Source of the DNA: Chrysemys picta bellii
Lineage: Eukaryota > Chordata > Testudines > Emydidae
DNA: 64,000 bases
Assembly: GCF_011386835.1 (NCBI RefSeq)
Contig: NC_088797.1
Coordinates: forward strand, 64,257,587-64,321,586
Direction: 5' to 3'
Shown: positions 44,272 through 56,964 of the stretch, in pieces
How the letters are laid out: the number at the start of each line of letters is the position of its first letter
Position numbering within the stretch: the first letter of the stretch is position 1
Translations under genes and position numbers: made by a program
Notes under the pieces: generated by a model
The model's database searches: none
What the model saw: the letters and a program-made list of their open reading frames with translations, nothing else
What the model was told of the DNA's origin: nothing

Positions 44272-44405
44272 AACTCAGGTTATGGGGCAATTTCAGCCTG
44301 TGCACGTCTGTGGAAGCACGCTATGAGATACATAGAGTACGCTATGAGATAGCTAGAGTGCTTCCCCAGATGTGCACAGGGTGAAATTGCCCCATAACCT
44401 GAGTT
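44272..44405. mobile_element. Foldback MITE with 48-bp inverted arms
   Basis: The left arm 44272-44319 (aactcaggttatggggcaat...) and right arm 44358-44405 are reverse complements with 3 mismatches in 48. The flanks extend the match (tgtacta / tgtaca). The 38-bp spacer contains 'acgctatgagata' twice. It is non-coding and can form a hairpin. Superfamily unclear. Confidence 0.8.
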
Positions 44406-46776
44406 GTACAGAATGCAACGCCATCCACAGCCTCAGAAACAACCCTGACATTTTTGTTGTAGTAAGCACCCCTTATTTAAGGGGAAAGCGCAATTTAGAC
44501 ATATTTCCTCAGGATTCTGCAATGTAACTTATTTCCAGTTTACAAGATCCTAAGATGACCTATTAGATACTCAAATGTGAGTATTGTTTCTGTTTTAGTC
44601 TGTTGTGTCTCTGTCCTTTGATCTTGGGAAAGGTAGTGGCTGTGTATGAGGGTGCATGTTGGTGCTGTGTGTTGCTTTAGTCGTGCAAGCAGCATCTCTG
44701 ACAGATTTAAGGATATTGTTGATGGATCCCCGTTATTGGAATTATAGTTTTTCTAACATGGGATCTGTTGGTGTGGTGTATGAGACTCTGAAAAGTATTT
44801 GGAAAATCTCCAAGAGAGAGAAAAAAAAGTGTAGATACTAACTATAGGATTTTAAGGTCCTAGTGAATTCATTAGACACAAGGAAATGTTTCGTTTTCTA
44901 CTCAGTTGAAGACTTCACCACAATGTTCACTGTGTGTTTTTCTTATTTTGCACAAAGTTAAATTTTCATCCCTTTATTTCATGTATATTTCTTTCTCAGT
45001 TCTGTGGAATATGCACGGGTGAGTAAACCTATAGTTGTCACCCACAATAAAGATTATAGGTGCCTAATGTTCATGTCCAACAACATTCCCTTAGACCACT
45101 TCCTTGTTACTTAGATGCTCCTTAGTTGTATAGTCCATCAACTATAGAGGATTTTTTTTATAAGCATGTATCCCTTTTAATTGTTTAAAGATTTAAGAGG
45201 GGGAAAGTCAAATGATATTACTATGGAATGCAAACTATTAATCTAATTATATAGTAGATAGACGTTCAGGGGGTGTGTGCGCATGCCCATGGCCGTATAC
45301 TCTATGTATATACAGTATATATTAGTGTGTCTTTTGCAATAAGTAGAAGCAGAAGCCTAATATTTTGATTGCTTTCTAATAACCTGGAAACATAACTGAT
45401 TTACTTTTTAATTTTTCATCTTATATAGTGTCAACATCTCAACAATGAATTTTATTTAATTCTATCTGACATTTCTGAGCACAGTTTTGTGTGTCTTCAA
45501 GGATATGTGGGGGATGGGTGGGTGGAGTGTGTGGGAACATTCAAATAATTTAGAATAAGAGGGGCCTTCATATTTTAGGGCTTTTCAAGGAACACTTATG
45601 TAAAGCTGCCTGACTTTCTACTGAAGAAAGGAAAAAAAAATTAACTTGCAGAAATGCCTTTAAATCATGATCCTTAAGAGCTGATGTTTTAACCTTACTT
45701 TTGAATGACTGTTACTTTTTTTCATCTTGTTTCACTATGCCTAAATGCAAACATATGTGGGAAATGTTCTTTTGGCTTTTATCAAACTGACATTTAAGTG
45801 CTTTTTATTTTTTCAACCTCGCTAACATTTGTGGTAAAATATTTCAAAGCTATTAATCTTACAATTTGCCTATGCATTTTTTCTCTTTCTTCTGTTAACA
45901 TTTGGTACTCATAAGCCTAACCTGTTTGGAATTACTGAATTTTATTTATTTATTTATTTTTAATTTGCTGTTTGTTTGGATGAGATGGTTAGGAAAATAC
46001 TTAATGTGAAATTCTAGTTTGCAGTAATAAATACTTCCATGAAGAGTCATTGTTTGTTGAACTTGACTGAAAAAGATCATAATCAGCTACATTCAACTTT
46101 AACTTATCCATCATATTCCTAAAATAAGTTGATTCTTCTATGCTGCTAGTTGAACACAGTGGTAAATCTTTTTTTGTATGTATGTATGTATGTTTGTTCT
46201 GCAACATGAATCTAGGTTTGCTTGGTTTTTTTTCACTTTAACTCTGGATCAATCTATTGTATAGGAAAATCAGGAGTGCATTGGGTAAAGCCAGTCATAG
46301 CCAGCGAAGTACTGTATAAATTTTCCCTTGTAGCTCTGCCATTGCACCTCAGTTCTGAAATGCAACATTTTTGCTGTTTCAGGTCTCTTCTTGAGCAGCG
46401 ACTGCCAATTGTGACAAGCTTTGAGATCATTTTGCGACGTGGACAAAAGTCCAGAGAGGATTAGGGATGAACTCATTTAATGTGTTTTAACTGTTTGTCT
46501 TAGACGGGATTTAAAATCTGAAACCCAAAGCTAAAATTTTAATATAATCAACAACTTCTCTACTTACTTAGAATATAAAAAAAAATCAAATGTCCTCCTT
46601 TCATGGTAGTATTTTACTTTAAAAAAAAAAAAGAAAGAGAAGAAATAACTTCTTAATTATTATCTTGCAGTTAAGGTAATAAACTTTTACCTTGAATTAT
46701 AGGACTAGTTTTGGTCCATTGTTATTCATGAACACCATATGGAAAACTGTCTCAGTTGATTTCTTAGTAATCCGTT
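44406..46776. repeat. Unassigned sequence with (TTTA)n and (GTAT)n runs
   Basis: (TTTA)n lies at about 45938-45962 and (GTAT)n at about 46174-46194; an A tract sits at 46620-46632. No coding feature is supported. Confidence 0.55.
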
Positions 46777-46784
46777 ATGATGGC

Positions 46785-47417
46785 CAGTGTTCCCTCTAAT
46801 TTTTCCCATGCATGTGTGGAATGAATTTTATATGCACCAATATGGAGGTGATGTAACACATCACCTCCATATTGGTGCACATAACAAAATTCATGTGGCA
46901 GGGGTGGGACTGAGGGGTTCGGAGTGTAGGAGGGGGCTCAGGGTTGGGGTGCAGTGCGGGTTCATGCTCTGGGATGGGACCAGGGATGAGGGGTTTGGGG
47001 TACAGCCTACAGCGGAGAAAGAGGATCCCCCGAGCTCTCTTTCCCCGCAGCAGCACCTGGGCTGTGGGGGAGAGGCGGCTCTCCCCACTGCGGCAGCTCC
47101 AGCGCTGGGGCTATGGGATAGGCACCTCTCACTCGACAATGGAAGGTCTAGGATGGGCTGGGTTAGGGTCAGGGAAGGAGTGCCTCTCCCCTGGCCGCGG
47201 CAGGTCTGGGCTGAGTTGGGGCCAGTGGAGGGGCTCCTCTCTCATGCCTGTGGCAGGGCCGGGCTGGGTTGGCGCCGGGGACCAGGTGCCTCTCCCCGCC
47301 ACGGCAGTTCCAGGGCTGCTGGAGAGTCCTTTCTCCCTGCCACAGCCCTGAGTGCTGTGTGGCGCTTAATAGGCTGCTCGCGGCTGCACACGGCTGCACA
47401 GCTTAGAGGGAACTTAG
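46785..47417. mobile_element. hAT-type MITE with 8-bp duplication
   Basis: The left end CAGTGTTCCCTCTAATTTTT and right end 'gcttagagggaacttag' are inverted. The duplication is ATGATGGC (46777-46784) against ATGATGAC (47418-47425). The interior is G-rich with 'gggggctcagggttggggtgcag' type units. The long ORFs across it (e.g. 46787-47467) are compositional and run past the element's end. Confidence 0.8.
46834..46878. repeat. Perfect 21-bp palindrome with 3-bp loop
   Basis: gcaccaatatggaggtgatg(t) at 46834-46854 is followed by aac and its exact complement (46858-46878), inside the hAT MITE near its left end. Confidence 0.95.
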
Positions 47418-47607
47418 ATGATGACCCTTCATTCTTCTGTGAATTCAGATATTCAACAACATATTAAAATTCTTATTACTGAAATACTGTATTTGTATTT
47501 GTAAATTTCATTTCCAGTTATTGCAAATTATTGATTTACTTTTCTCATAGAAGTGGTAGATTACTGATTACTTTTGCCTCATGTACAGTATGTAAATGTA
47601 AGGGGAC

Positions 47608-48854
47608 TGTTGTCCGCTTACTAACGTTCAGTGGGGGTGTTTTGGTTGGCTAGCTCCCAGTACTAAAAGAATGGGGCGAGGCCTATGCTCCAGGTCAGCC
47701 TGATTAACAGGGCGGGCAGGCTAATCAGGGAGTAAGGATGCCAGGGTGGGTCTCGTCCTCCGTGTGAGCTGGAATTGCCTGGGTCAGGCAGAGTGGGGCC
47801 AAACTAAGAAAAGAACAGAGGCCCAAGCTGAGCTAGGGAACAGAGCTGTGCCAGCCAGAGGGGCCAGGAAAGCAGGTCAAAGCTGAAAGCAGAGTCACAA
47901 AAGCAGCCCACAGAGCAGATCCTGTGTTGGAAGCAGAGCTGCAGCCACAGAGTCAGACAGCCCAGGAAAAGCAAATCCTGTGCTGGAAGCAAAACTGCAG
48001 CCATAGAGCCAGAGGGGCCAGAAAAGCAGTCCAGGGGGATGAAGGCAAAGCATCAGCATCAGTGCTGAGGCAAAGTGGAGCTGGCGCTAAAACAGTGGGG
48101 CTGGAGCTAAAGTAGTCTGAAGCCGGGTGCGGTGAGCACCTGGGGCCAGCCAAGCGGGGACTGTGGACAAAGGGCCCAGCGCAGAAAGACACCCCAAGCC
48201 AAGGGTCCTTGCAGGCCGAACTGGGAGGGGAATCTTAACCTGACGGGGAGCTGACGCTGGAAAGAGAAGGGTCCCACCACCCAAAGCCCGGAGGTATGTG
48301 GCCATCACCAGAGCAAGTGTCCAACCCGCAGCATCCCTCCAGCACAGCCAAGGCCTGAGAAAAAGGCCTGGGACCCACAAGAAACAGACTGTAAACTGCC
48401 CTAACATTCCAAAAACACTGCTTGTAATGTTCCCTGCCACAAAGCGGGGTAATGTGTTTTCCTTTAACCTTTCCTATTTTTCCTTATTCTTTTTTAAATT
48501 AATTGTTAATTAAATAACTTGTAATTGCTTTAAATTGTATAAAATAATCAGTGGGTCAGGAAAGTGTCCAGTGTGAAGAAAGCACCCCAGAGTGAAAACA
48601 CCCTAGCCCCTGTCCTAGGTAACCAGAGCAGGGTTGGGGGTTGAGCCCCCCAAAATCCTGGGCCCAGCCTTGTCGGGGTTACGAAAACTCTGCCAGACAA
48701 AAAAGTGAAAGGAAAGTCCTCAAGGGCAGAAAGGCCTCTGGGTAAAAAAAAAAGTAAAAGCAAAAACTCAAATCCTTCCGCTAGCCCATTTCACCGGGGT
48801 AGTGCAGAAGCCAAAAAAGTTCCCCTCAATAGCGAAACCATTCCCCCGCTTACA
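47608..48854 (+). mobile_element. Probable LTR of a retroelement (about 1.25 kb)
   Basis: The block runs from TGTTGTCCGCTTAC to CCCCGCTTACA. The plus-strand order is GC-rich U3-like sequence, an AATTAAATAA-type signal region near 48498-48520, and a U5-like part. An 8-bp direct repeat CCGCTTAC lies near both ends (47614-47621, 48846-48853), so the true boundary is ambiguous. It contains an internal duplication of about 56 bp (47916-47971 and 47972-48026; 'aatcctgtgctggaagca'). No retroviral genes are next to it. Confidence 0.45.
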
Positions 48855-51844
48855 TAATTTATATAGTCTATGTGAGAGACTGGCTGTATTGGACCTGCCT
48901 ATCCTGAAATGATTAAACTTGGGACACGAATGATGACAGAGTCACCAGATGTATGAGTAACTGAAAATACCAAGTATTGCCTGAAAAATAAGATGATTAG
49001 ATTTTGGGATTGTTTTTAACTAGTTTTTTTAAAACTGGAAATGGTAACACTATCTAAAAACCACATAATACCAACTTTCTAATATCACTTAACTAGCTCC
49101 TGTAGGAATGTTATCTCACACTGAAGACATTTTTCTTTGATTTACAATGCTGATTCTTTAGACGTTCTGTCACTCATTGTTTCATCTGAAGATTTAAATG
49201 GATTTTTTAAAAAAAAATGTAAGTGGTAAGATTAGACATGAGGATATTGGGATGTTAGTCGGGTTCTCCTTGCTGCTATACAGTAAATTGAGATCTGTGC
49301 CTAGCATGACCTGTTCTTGCAACTGAAAATGTTAAGCAACTAGAGAAGGTGAGATAATTACCTTTGACTAAATGAATCCAGTAAATGTAATATATATTAC
49401 ACAAACATTGTTTTGGTATCTTATTAAAGCTGCAAGTTGCAAGGATGTTGAACCTTTAACAAAGATATTTCCTCCTAACTGCTTGTCAGGCATTTTGAGT
49501 TAACAAAAACAAACAGAAGAATTTGAATAATCTGACTTAAAAATCTCTGGGGAAAAATAGGTTAGCCAGGACCTGAATTTCTAATGTACAAAATAAACAG
49601 GAAAAAAAATAAATTAACCAAAAAAAACCACCCTCAGTTACGAATACGCTTTTTTCCTCCTCCTCTGCAGCTGGTTTTAGGCAGCTGATCTTTAAAATGT
49701 GACTCCCTGCTGGTGTGTGCTATAGAGTCATCCTGGGTAACAAGCAAATAGCTCCGAAAATAGCCAAGAAAACCCATCTTGCTGCAAAACAAGAAACTAC
49801 ATTTCTTTTTACTTCTTGAAGATAAAGTGGCCTTTGACATCTGCATCAACAGTGTCTTTCTCTCAGGCATTTTTTCTCAGTATGTAACTTGTGGAGAATG
49901 GTATTTAGATCTGTTTTTTATACTCATTTATACAATTTCAGAAGTCAATAAGACTTAGGCTCCAAAGTGCTGAAATCACGTTTGAAATGGGATTTAAGCA
50001 CTTTTGAAAAACGTAACCTTATATATAAATATCCAGAAGGATATAAATCTATATGCAGTAGGAGGATCATCAATTATTCCATGTTTACAATATGTGTGAA
50101 TAAAGGAAGATGGTTAAATTGTTTTACAGATGGTAAAATACTAATTTTACTCATCTAATCCACAAATAAATGACTGGAATTCATACCTAAGTGAGTTTGC
50201 CATGTTAGATTTACAGGGCCTGATTTTGATTTTACAGGGCCTCACTTACAATAATATAAATTGAGAGTAATTGTATTAAGGTCAGTGGACTGACATGTCT
50301 AGTGCAAGACACATGTGCATAACAGAATCAGGCCCATATTTAAACAAAATAAAATTAGGATTTGTGTAGTAATGTTGGCAGTCATATTGTGTGTCTATAA
50401 CTTCAAGGCCCATTTTCAAAATAGACTTCGGAAGTCAATGGGATCTAAGCTCCTAAGTGCCTAAGTCACTCTTGAAAATGGGACTTGGGTTCCAGAGTCA
50501 CTTAGGACCTTTTGTCTTGTTTGTATTCTTTTGGATACTCCATTCCAGGAAGTTAATGCACTTTAAACTCAACAAGAATACCCCTTTTCATTCAGTCTTA
50601 CACTTCACTGTGAGGATAGACAGAAGATATGAGATGACAATAAATGGATACCAACTTTGGCTGACCTTTACCTTTTTGGTTTTGTCCTAAGTAGATTTTT
50701 ATATTTAAGATCTTTGTGGCAAGGACTGGCATTTCCCAAATGTTTTTAAAAATGGTACCTTGGTCAATGGGGCTCTGATCTGGGTAGCTTGCAGGTGCTA
50801 GCTACTGCAGTATAAAAATTAAATCTGAATAATTGCAGTACTCTTATTAAGTTGCTTTTTCTGCTTTCCAAGTCTCCTAAAAAGTGAGTCTCTTGTTGAG
50901 ATATACCCTTCAGCATCAGGTTTTATTAGCAGTTCAGTTCTAAAAAACAAGTGACAGATGTGATATCATTGCCAATGTTGTTTACAAAAACATTAACATA
51001 CTTACATTCTTTTTGGTCAGTGCTATTGTTGATCAGCAGTACCACAGCTAGAAACGTGCTGCTAATGTTGCAAACATGTTTTCTCTAGAATATGATGACC
51101 AACTTTATGGTACCAAACTCATGGCCTTCTGGATGGTGCTGATGGTGAGATTTATTGTGTTGTTTAAGGTAATGGTATGTTCTAAAATCGACAAAGGAAT
51201 CAGAGTTCTCACATATGCCAAGACACTTAGGAAATATTCAGAAGGACCATCAGTTGCAGCAGAAACAGCAATATTAGTCTAGCTCATAAAGTTCTAATTT
51301 TCCAAACATAACAGTTCACTTAGCACATACACAAGGTGCATTTGGTATCCACTGGCCTGACAGACAGTTGCTCAAGTTGATTTCCCGCCCCCTCCCTAAA
51401 AAACAAAAATATATAGAAAAGCAAATTTAACTTTCTTGAAAGGTGCTGGACTGACACCGCTGTGGCATGGAATTCCCTATTCATAGGCCAGGTATAGTGC
51501 GGACAATGGCACAAGAAGTTCCCCATGCTCCCTTGATCATGTACTGATTTTTTTTGTCTGTCCAAATGTTAATTTTTAAAAATGAAAATCCAATTTAAAG
51601 ATGAAATCCAGTTGTCATTCTTAAGTTTCAGGTCAGTAGTTGGTTAACGGACTCTTGTGGATAAATTAACACACTTCATTGATAACAGCCTTACATCATG
51701 ACATTGAAGACAGTCAGCAAAAGGGGTTTCCTTGCATTTGTACACATTTTCTTTGAATTGACATATTCACCCAAGACCCCTGAAGATGTTTTTATATAAA
51801 ACATGATGAAATTAGGTGTTTTTTAAAATACTTCTGACTGAAAT
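48855..51844. other. Unassigned sequence with short MITE-like inverted repeats
   Basis: 49937-50010 and 50397-50510 share 'gaagtcaat', 'taagctcc' and 'cttgaaaatgggact'-type units. 50215-50335 begins 'agggcctgatttt' and ends 'agaatcaggccca', an inverted pair. These look like old short MITEs. No gene is supported; the 68-codon frame at 51076 shows no family character. Confidence 0.45.
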
Positions 51845-53098
51845 AGTGAAGGGCAGCAGTCGATCTCACTGTCTGCATGCCTAATTGCCTTCTATGATGA
51901 GATAACTGGCTCTGTGGATGAGGGGAAAGCAGTGGATGTGTTATTCCTTGAGTTTAGTAAAGCTTTTGATACTGTCTCCCACAGTATTCTTGCCGCCAAG
52001 TTAAAGAAGTATGGGCTGGATGAATGGATTGTAAGGTGGATAGAAAGCTGGCTAGATCGTCGGGCTCAACAGGTAGTGATCAATGGCTCCATGTCTAGTT
52101 GGCAGCCAGTTTCAAGCGGAGTGCCCCAAGGGTCGGTCCTGGGGCCGGTTTTGTTTAATATCTTTATTAATGATCTGGAGGATGGTGTGGACTGCACTCT
52201 CAGGAAGTTTGCAGATGACACTAAACTAGGAGGCGTGGTAGATACACTAGAGGGTAGGGATCGGATACAGAGGGACCTAGACAAATTAGAGGATTGGGCC
52301 AAAAAAAACCCGATGAGGTTCAACAAGGACAAGTGCAGAGTCCTGCACTTAGGACGGAAGAATCCCATGCACTGCTACAGACTAGGGACCGAATGCCTAG
52401 GTAGCAGCTCTGCAGAAAAATACCTAGGGATCACAGTGGACGAGAAACTGGATATGAGTCAACAGTGTGCTCTTGTTGCCAAGAAGGCTAATGGCATTTT
52501 GGGCTGTATAAGTACGGGCATTGCCAGCAGATCGAGGAACGTGATCGTTCCCCTTTATTCGACATTGGTGAGGCCTCATCTGGAATGCTGTGTCCAATTT
52601 AGGGCCCCACACTACAAGAAGGATGTGGAAAAATTGGAAAGAGTCCAGCGGAGGGCAACAAAAATGATTAGGGGTCTGGAGCACATGACTTATGAGGAGA
52701 GGCTGAGGGAACTGGGATTGTTTAGTCTCCAGAAGAGAAGAATGAGGGGGGGATTTGATAGCAGCCTTCAACTACCTGAAGGGGGGTTCCAAAGAGGATG
52801 GAGCTCGGCTGTTCTCAGTGGTGGCAGATGACAAAACAAGGAGCAATGGTCTCAAGTTGCAGTGGGGGAGGTCCAGGTTGGATATTAGGAAACACTATTT
52901 CACTAGGAGGGTGGTGAAGCACTGGAATGCGTTACCTAGGGAGGTGGTGGAGTCTCCTTCCTTGAAGGTTTTTAAGGCCCGGCTTGACAAAGCCCTGGCT
53001 GGGATGATTTAGTTGGGAGTTGGTCCTGCTTTGAGCAGGGGGTTGGACTAGATGACCTCTTGAGGTCCCTTCCAACCTTGATATTCTATGATTCTATG
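51845..53098 (+). mobile_element. CR1 LINE (second subfamily), 5'-truncated, well preserved
   Basis: It begins within ORF2 and ends with the classic CR1 3' terminus 'gatattctatgattctatga', i.e. ATTCTATG repeats. The coding part is open over 305 codons (51914-52831) and then continues in another frame. It differs clearly from the other CR1 copies here, so at least two subfamilies are present. Confidence 0.95.
51914..53012 (+). pseudogene. CR1 ORF2 reverse transcriptase, C-terminal two thirds, one frameshift
   Basis: Reverse transcriptase motifs: [51 protein letters not shown] (catalytic ADD) and [13 protein letters not shown]. Then come the RNA-binding C-terminal part [19 protein letters not shown] and, after a frame change at a G run near 52747, [20 protein letters not shown] ... 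[15 protein letters not shown] to the stop at 53012. Only the 5' truncation and this single frameshift break it. It would prime reverse transcription of CR1 RNA at the target. Confidence 0.93.
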
Positions 53099-55612
53099 AA
53101 ATAATTGAAAGTAATTTTTTTACTCTCTGCTGGCTGTCACCTTGAGATTGAGATATTAAAGATAATATTTTATCTGATGCCAGTTACTGCATATTTATTT
53201 TGGTTTAGAAGCCATCCTCTTTGTTATAGCCAAACCTTTATCACACAGACGACAGAATAAAGTAATTAAATGCACTAGAAGTCACAGCTCTAAATAAAGA
53301 GAAACGGTAGGGCATCTAGTATTGTATATTAATACAAGTAGTCTTGAGTTACCCCTCAGTCCCCAAGGCAGTTGTGATAGTAGGTATTTTCAGGTAAAGG
53401 AGTTAATATTTCAATTGCTATGTTCATAGATGCAGAAATAACAAAAAATAACCATATGGATTGGGTACCATGCATTTAAACTGATAGAAAATGTAAGATT
53501 TAATTTTACAAATTTAATTTTACAAATCTTGCCAAAACATTGTTAGTTCATGTTGTTGCATTTCTTTATTTGAGAAGTGGTTGTTATGAGACATATTGTT
53601 GTTGCTTTTTTCCCTCAGCAACTTGCTATCAGTAGAGGTTGCAATTGCTTGGTATACAATTGGTAGATAATTAGTAGTGTGGATGGCTGTGAAAAGCATA
53701 TGTAGTAATTTAGTTTGTGATTCTTTCTAATTGCCTGCCTGTCGTTAGTTTGCTAGGATGGGTATCTCATTATTCAAACATTTTAAATGGAGAATTATTG
53801 TAGAAATAAAAAGATCATAACTCTGACCTTTAACAGAGTATTGAAGTACATGAGTAATTATTGGACAATTATGTCCCATGTCATATGCTATAGAGAAGTA
53901 TGTGGGTATGTGACAGGATGGCTGATATGGTTCAGATAGGGTTTTTTCCCCCCAAACCTGAAAAATATTGTCTTGGTAAGTATTTTAACTGAAACAAAAT
54001 ATGTTCAAATAAAAAAAACTATATATCAGTCGCTAAATTTGAACTTAACTAGTTGAGGCATTTGAGTGTAAATATTGTAAAGTTAGATGTAAATTTGGAC
54101 ACAATTAGTGGACTTTAATAGAAGCTTAATTTGTATTCAACTTAGTGTTTAAACTTAACTCCAGTGCATGATCTACTATTTGATAAAGATGATTGAATTC
54201 CACCAGTACTTAATGGTATGTACTATATAACGGTTGTAAATATTATACACATAGGCAGTACTGTTCTTGAATGAAGGGTGGTGGGAGCTTTTTCCTTATA
54301 ATACTTCTCTTCAGGCTCTTCTCCAGAAGGCATATAAATCAGCAAACCAAAATGTGTGATAGCAGATACACTTTGTCAGATAGAAACTGTGCTCAGTCTC
54401 TCACTAATCCATCCTCCATACAACTCTATCAGTTCTCAGTACAATGGCAAAAATGTTTAACTGAACTGTGCTACTGCTCTCCTTTGCCTTTCTCTTGTTG
54501 TACTCCTCCAGCCTCAAACAAGGTAAACGATAGCAAGAAATTAAAAAGCTTTAATATTTTAAATTCCACTACTTAACGTATTTGTGAGAGACTGAAGAGA
54601 TAAGTTACTTAAAGAAAATGTAAGGAAAACGGGACCAAAAGTGCAGAAGGTGAACATTTTTAGATATTTCCTATGGCCACATTGCTAAATTTTATTTGTG
54701 CGTGTATGTATGTATATTCATATATAAAATTAAAACAAAACCGGAAAAATAAAATTCTTTTATGAAAAGTCAATACGCCAAATTTTAAAAGTAAGCCAGG
54801 GATTTTAGATCTAATGTCAGTGTACATCTCAACTCATCCTTAACTAGTCATTGCCTCCATCTTCAAAATACTTTGCAAACATGACTTAGAGGAAACTATT
54901 GTAGAAGGTACTACATCTTATAAAAGTAGTCTGTGAATGGATTTCATAAGAGAAGCAGCAGCCTCTTAGCAGCACAGATATTAATAATCAAGAGACCCTA
55001 TTGATTATGATTTATTTATTTAAGGTGACATGAGCCTCTGTCATAGGATAGGAAGTGTCTATTCTGGATATTGTATAATAAAACTACTGGGCAACAAGGT
55101 TTTCCATTTATTATAGGAGAGTGTCAACCCAAGAAAATAAATGTAATGAACATCCGGAAATGTAACTTTCATATTAGTCTGACTATAATAAAATAATTGA
55201 CTTTGAAAAGGACATTGTGGAAGTCCATATTTATTGATTACTTGTACAGCAGATTGATTAGCTGACCATTCAAAATGATGTATTTGATCTGATAGCCCTG
55301 GAAACTCAACCTGAGATCTGAAAATCAGGCAGTGTTTTCTGCTTCTGACATCACAAATAATTAAGTTTTTCAATAAAAATTTATTTTTCACTATGGTTAT
55401 TGAGCACAAGACAGAATGGAATGTAACTCTTTCTGATAGATATACTGGATCTGGACCATGGTCATTGGCATTTGTTTTCGCATTAGCAAATATGTTGAAA
55501 GAATATGCCTTTTTTTAATAGTTACTTTTCTGGGTGGTGATTATTCTTTTTCACTGTTGTATTATAGGTAATCTATATTTATATAATAAGATTTTGTGAG
55601 TCACTCTGAAGT
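53099..55612. other. Unassigned intronic sequence
   Basis: AT-rich, no supported feature. The frames at 54271 and 55059 have no recognisable content. Confidence 0.5.
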
Positions 55613-55790
55613 CTAAAATGTCCATTGAGTCAGTGTGAAGCGATGGAAACATCCACAAGCATGGTTGAGAGCTCTTTATGTTCAGAATTTCACGGGGTTG
55701 AGTCATCACTGGGTTTCGTGGTCTGTTACGATCACATTTTTAAGTTTTCAGCCATTTTGTATTTACAAATTACTCCCATGCAGTGTATAG
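55613..55790. repeat. Copy 1 of a local duplication (partner at 56378-56560)
   Basis: It shares 'gtgaagcgatggaaacatcc'-type start, 'acaagcatggttgagag', 'tttttaagttttcagccatt' and 'tttacaaattac' with 56378-56560, in the same orientation about 765 bp apart. Diverged; identity unknown. Confidence 0.7.
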
Positions 55791-55831
55791 CTACAGTATG
55801 CATGCATTTATGCCATGCCAAGATCCTAGAT

Positions 55832-56219
55832 CAATAGTCCCCAAACTGTGGAGCGTGCCCCCCCAAGGGGTGTGTGGAGGAATGTGGGAGGGGCGTGGCA
55901 GGGCCTGAGCCAGCCCCCACAGGGGGCAGGAAGGGAGCACTACCTAGCTGCAGCTCCGCTCTACCTCCTGCTCTGTGCCTAGCTCTGGCCTCTGCCACAG
56001 CTCCACTCCACCCCCTTCTCCGTCCCCAGTTCAGCTCTACCCTCATTCCCCCTCAGCTCCCCCCGCCCCCCAGGCCAGCTCTGCCTCTAGCCCTAGCTCC
56101 ACCTTCAGCACAAGCTCCTCTGCTGAGCCAACTGTGCAGTAATGGAAGAGGGGGAATGCGGAAAGATTCCACTAGTAGTAAGGGGGGGCGGGCATGACAA
56201 GTGAAGTTTGGGTACATTG
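55832..56219. mobile_element. hAT-type MITE between the duplicated segments
   Basis: The left end CAATAGTCCCCAAACT and right end 'aagtttgggtacattg' are inverted. The flanking duplication is TCCTAGAT (55824-55831) and TCCTAGAC (56220-56227). The interior is GC-rich; the long ORFs on both strands are compositional. Confidence 0.8.
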
Positions 56220-56377
56220 TCCTAGACCATTGTGATATCAGAGGTAACTCATCCAGACACCATCCTTAGGCTGCAGCTATTTTGCCTGCAATCATTTCAC
56301 TGGTTGTATAAGGGGGAGACTACACAAATCAACACAACCAGCATACATAATAACCCCCCAAATCACTTTGTAGCCTA

Positions 56378-56560
56378 GAATGTCAGTTGAGTGAGTGTGA
56401 AACAATGGAAGCAGCTACAAGCATGGTTGAGAGTTCTTTTTGTTTGTATTATCATCCCTTGGATTCACAGTGTGTTGCCATCCTATTTTTAAATTCTCAG
56501 CCATTTTCAGCTTTTTTTACACACTTGACTTTACAAATTACATTCTTGTGACAGCACAGG
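56378..56560. repeat. Copy 2 of the local duplication (partner at 55613-55790)
   Basis: Direct-orientation copy with substitutions and indels: 'gtgtgaaacaatggaagcag', 'tacaagcatggttgagag', 'ttctcagccattttcagc'. Confidence 0.7.
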
Positions 56561-56735
56561 CTTTCCACTACTAGTATTTATTGTAAGATTAGAGGGGTGC
56601 CTAACTTATTTGAAAATTAGGTGCATTAAAACGAGGGGAAAGTGTTTTCTGTTGGTATATGAACAAGGAGACAATAATGAAAAAACTAACATGCACACTG
56701 TATGAAAATGTATTTCATTTAAACTTATGCAAGAG

Positions 56736-56956
56736 TAGTGGTTCTCAAACTTTTGTATTGGTGACCCTTTTCACACAGCAAGCCTCTGAGTGCGACCCCT
56801 CCCTTATACATTAAAAACACATTTTTGTATATTTAACTGTATTATAAATGCTGGAGGTGAAGCGGTGTTTGAGGGTGGAAGCTGACAGCTTGTGACCCCT
56901 ATGTAATAAGCTCGTGACCCCCTGAGGGGTCACGTCCCCCAGTTTGAGAACCCCTG
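56736..56956. mobile_element. hAT-type MITE with perfect 8-bp duplication
   Basis: The left end TAGTGGTTCTCAAACTTTTG and right end 'ccccagtttgagaacccctg' are inverted. TGCAAGAG flanks both sides (56728-56735, 56957-56964). 221 bp, non-coding. It is a common amniote hAT MITE type. Confidence 0.92.
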
Positions 56957-56964
56957 TGCAAGAG

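Noticed and set aside
46787..47467. 226-codon plus-strand ORF
   Set aside because: It crosses a GC-rich hAT MITE and runs past its right end; overlapping ORFs exist in other frames and there is no domain, so it is compositional.
51076..51282. Possible upstream ADK exon near 'ttttctctagaatatgatg'
   Set aside because: An AG after pyrimidines is present, but the following residues do not match the expected ADK segment.
55874..56197. Proline/leucine-rich ORF of 107 codons
   Set aside because: Low-complexity C-rich MITE interior; similar ORFs appear on the opposite strand.
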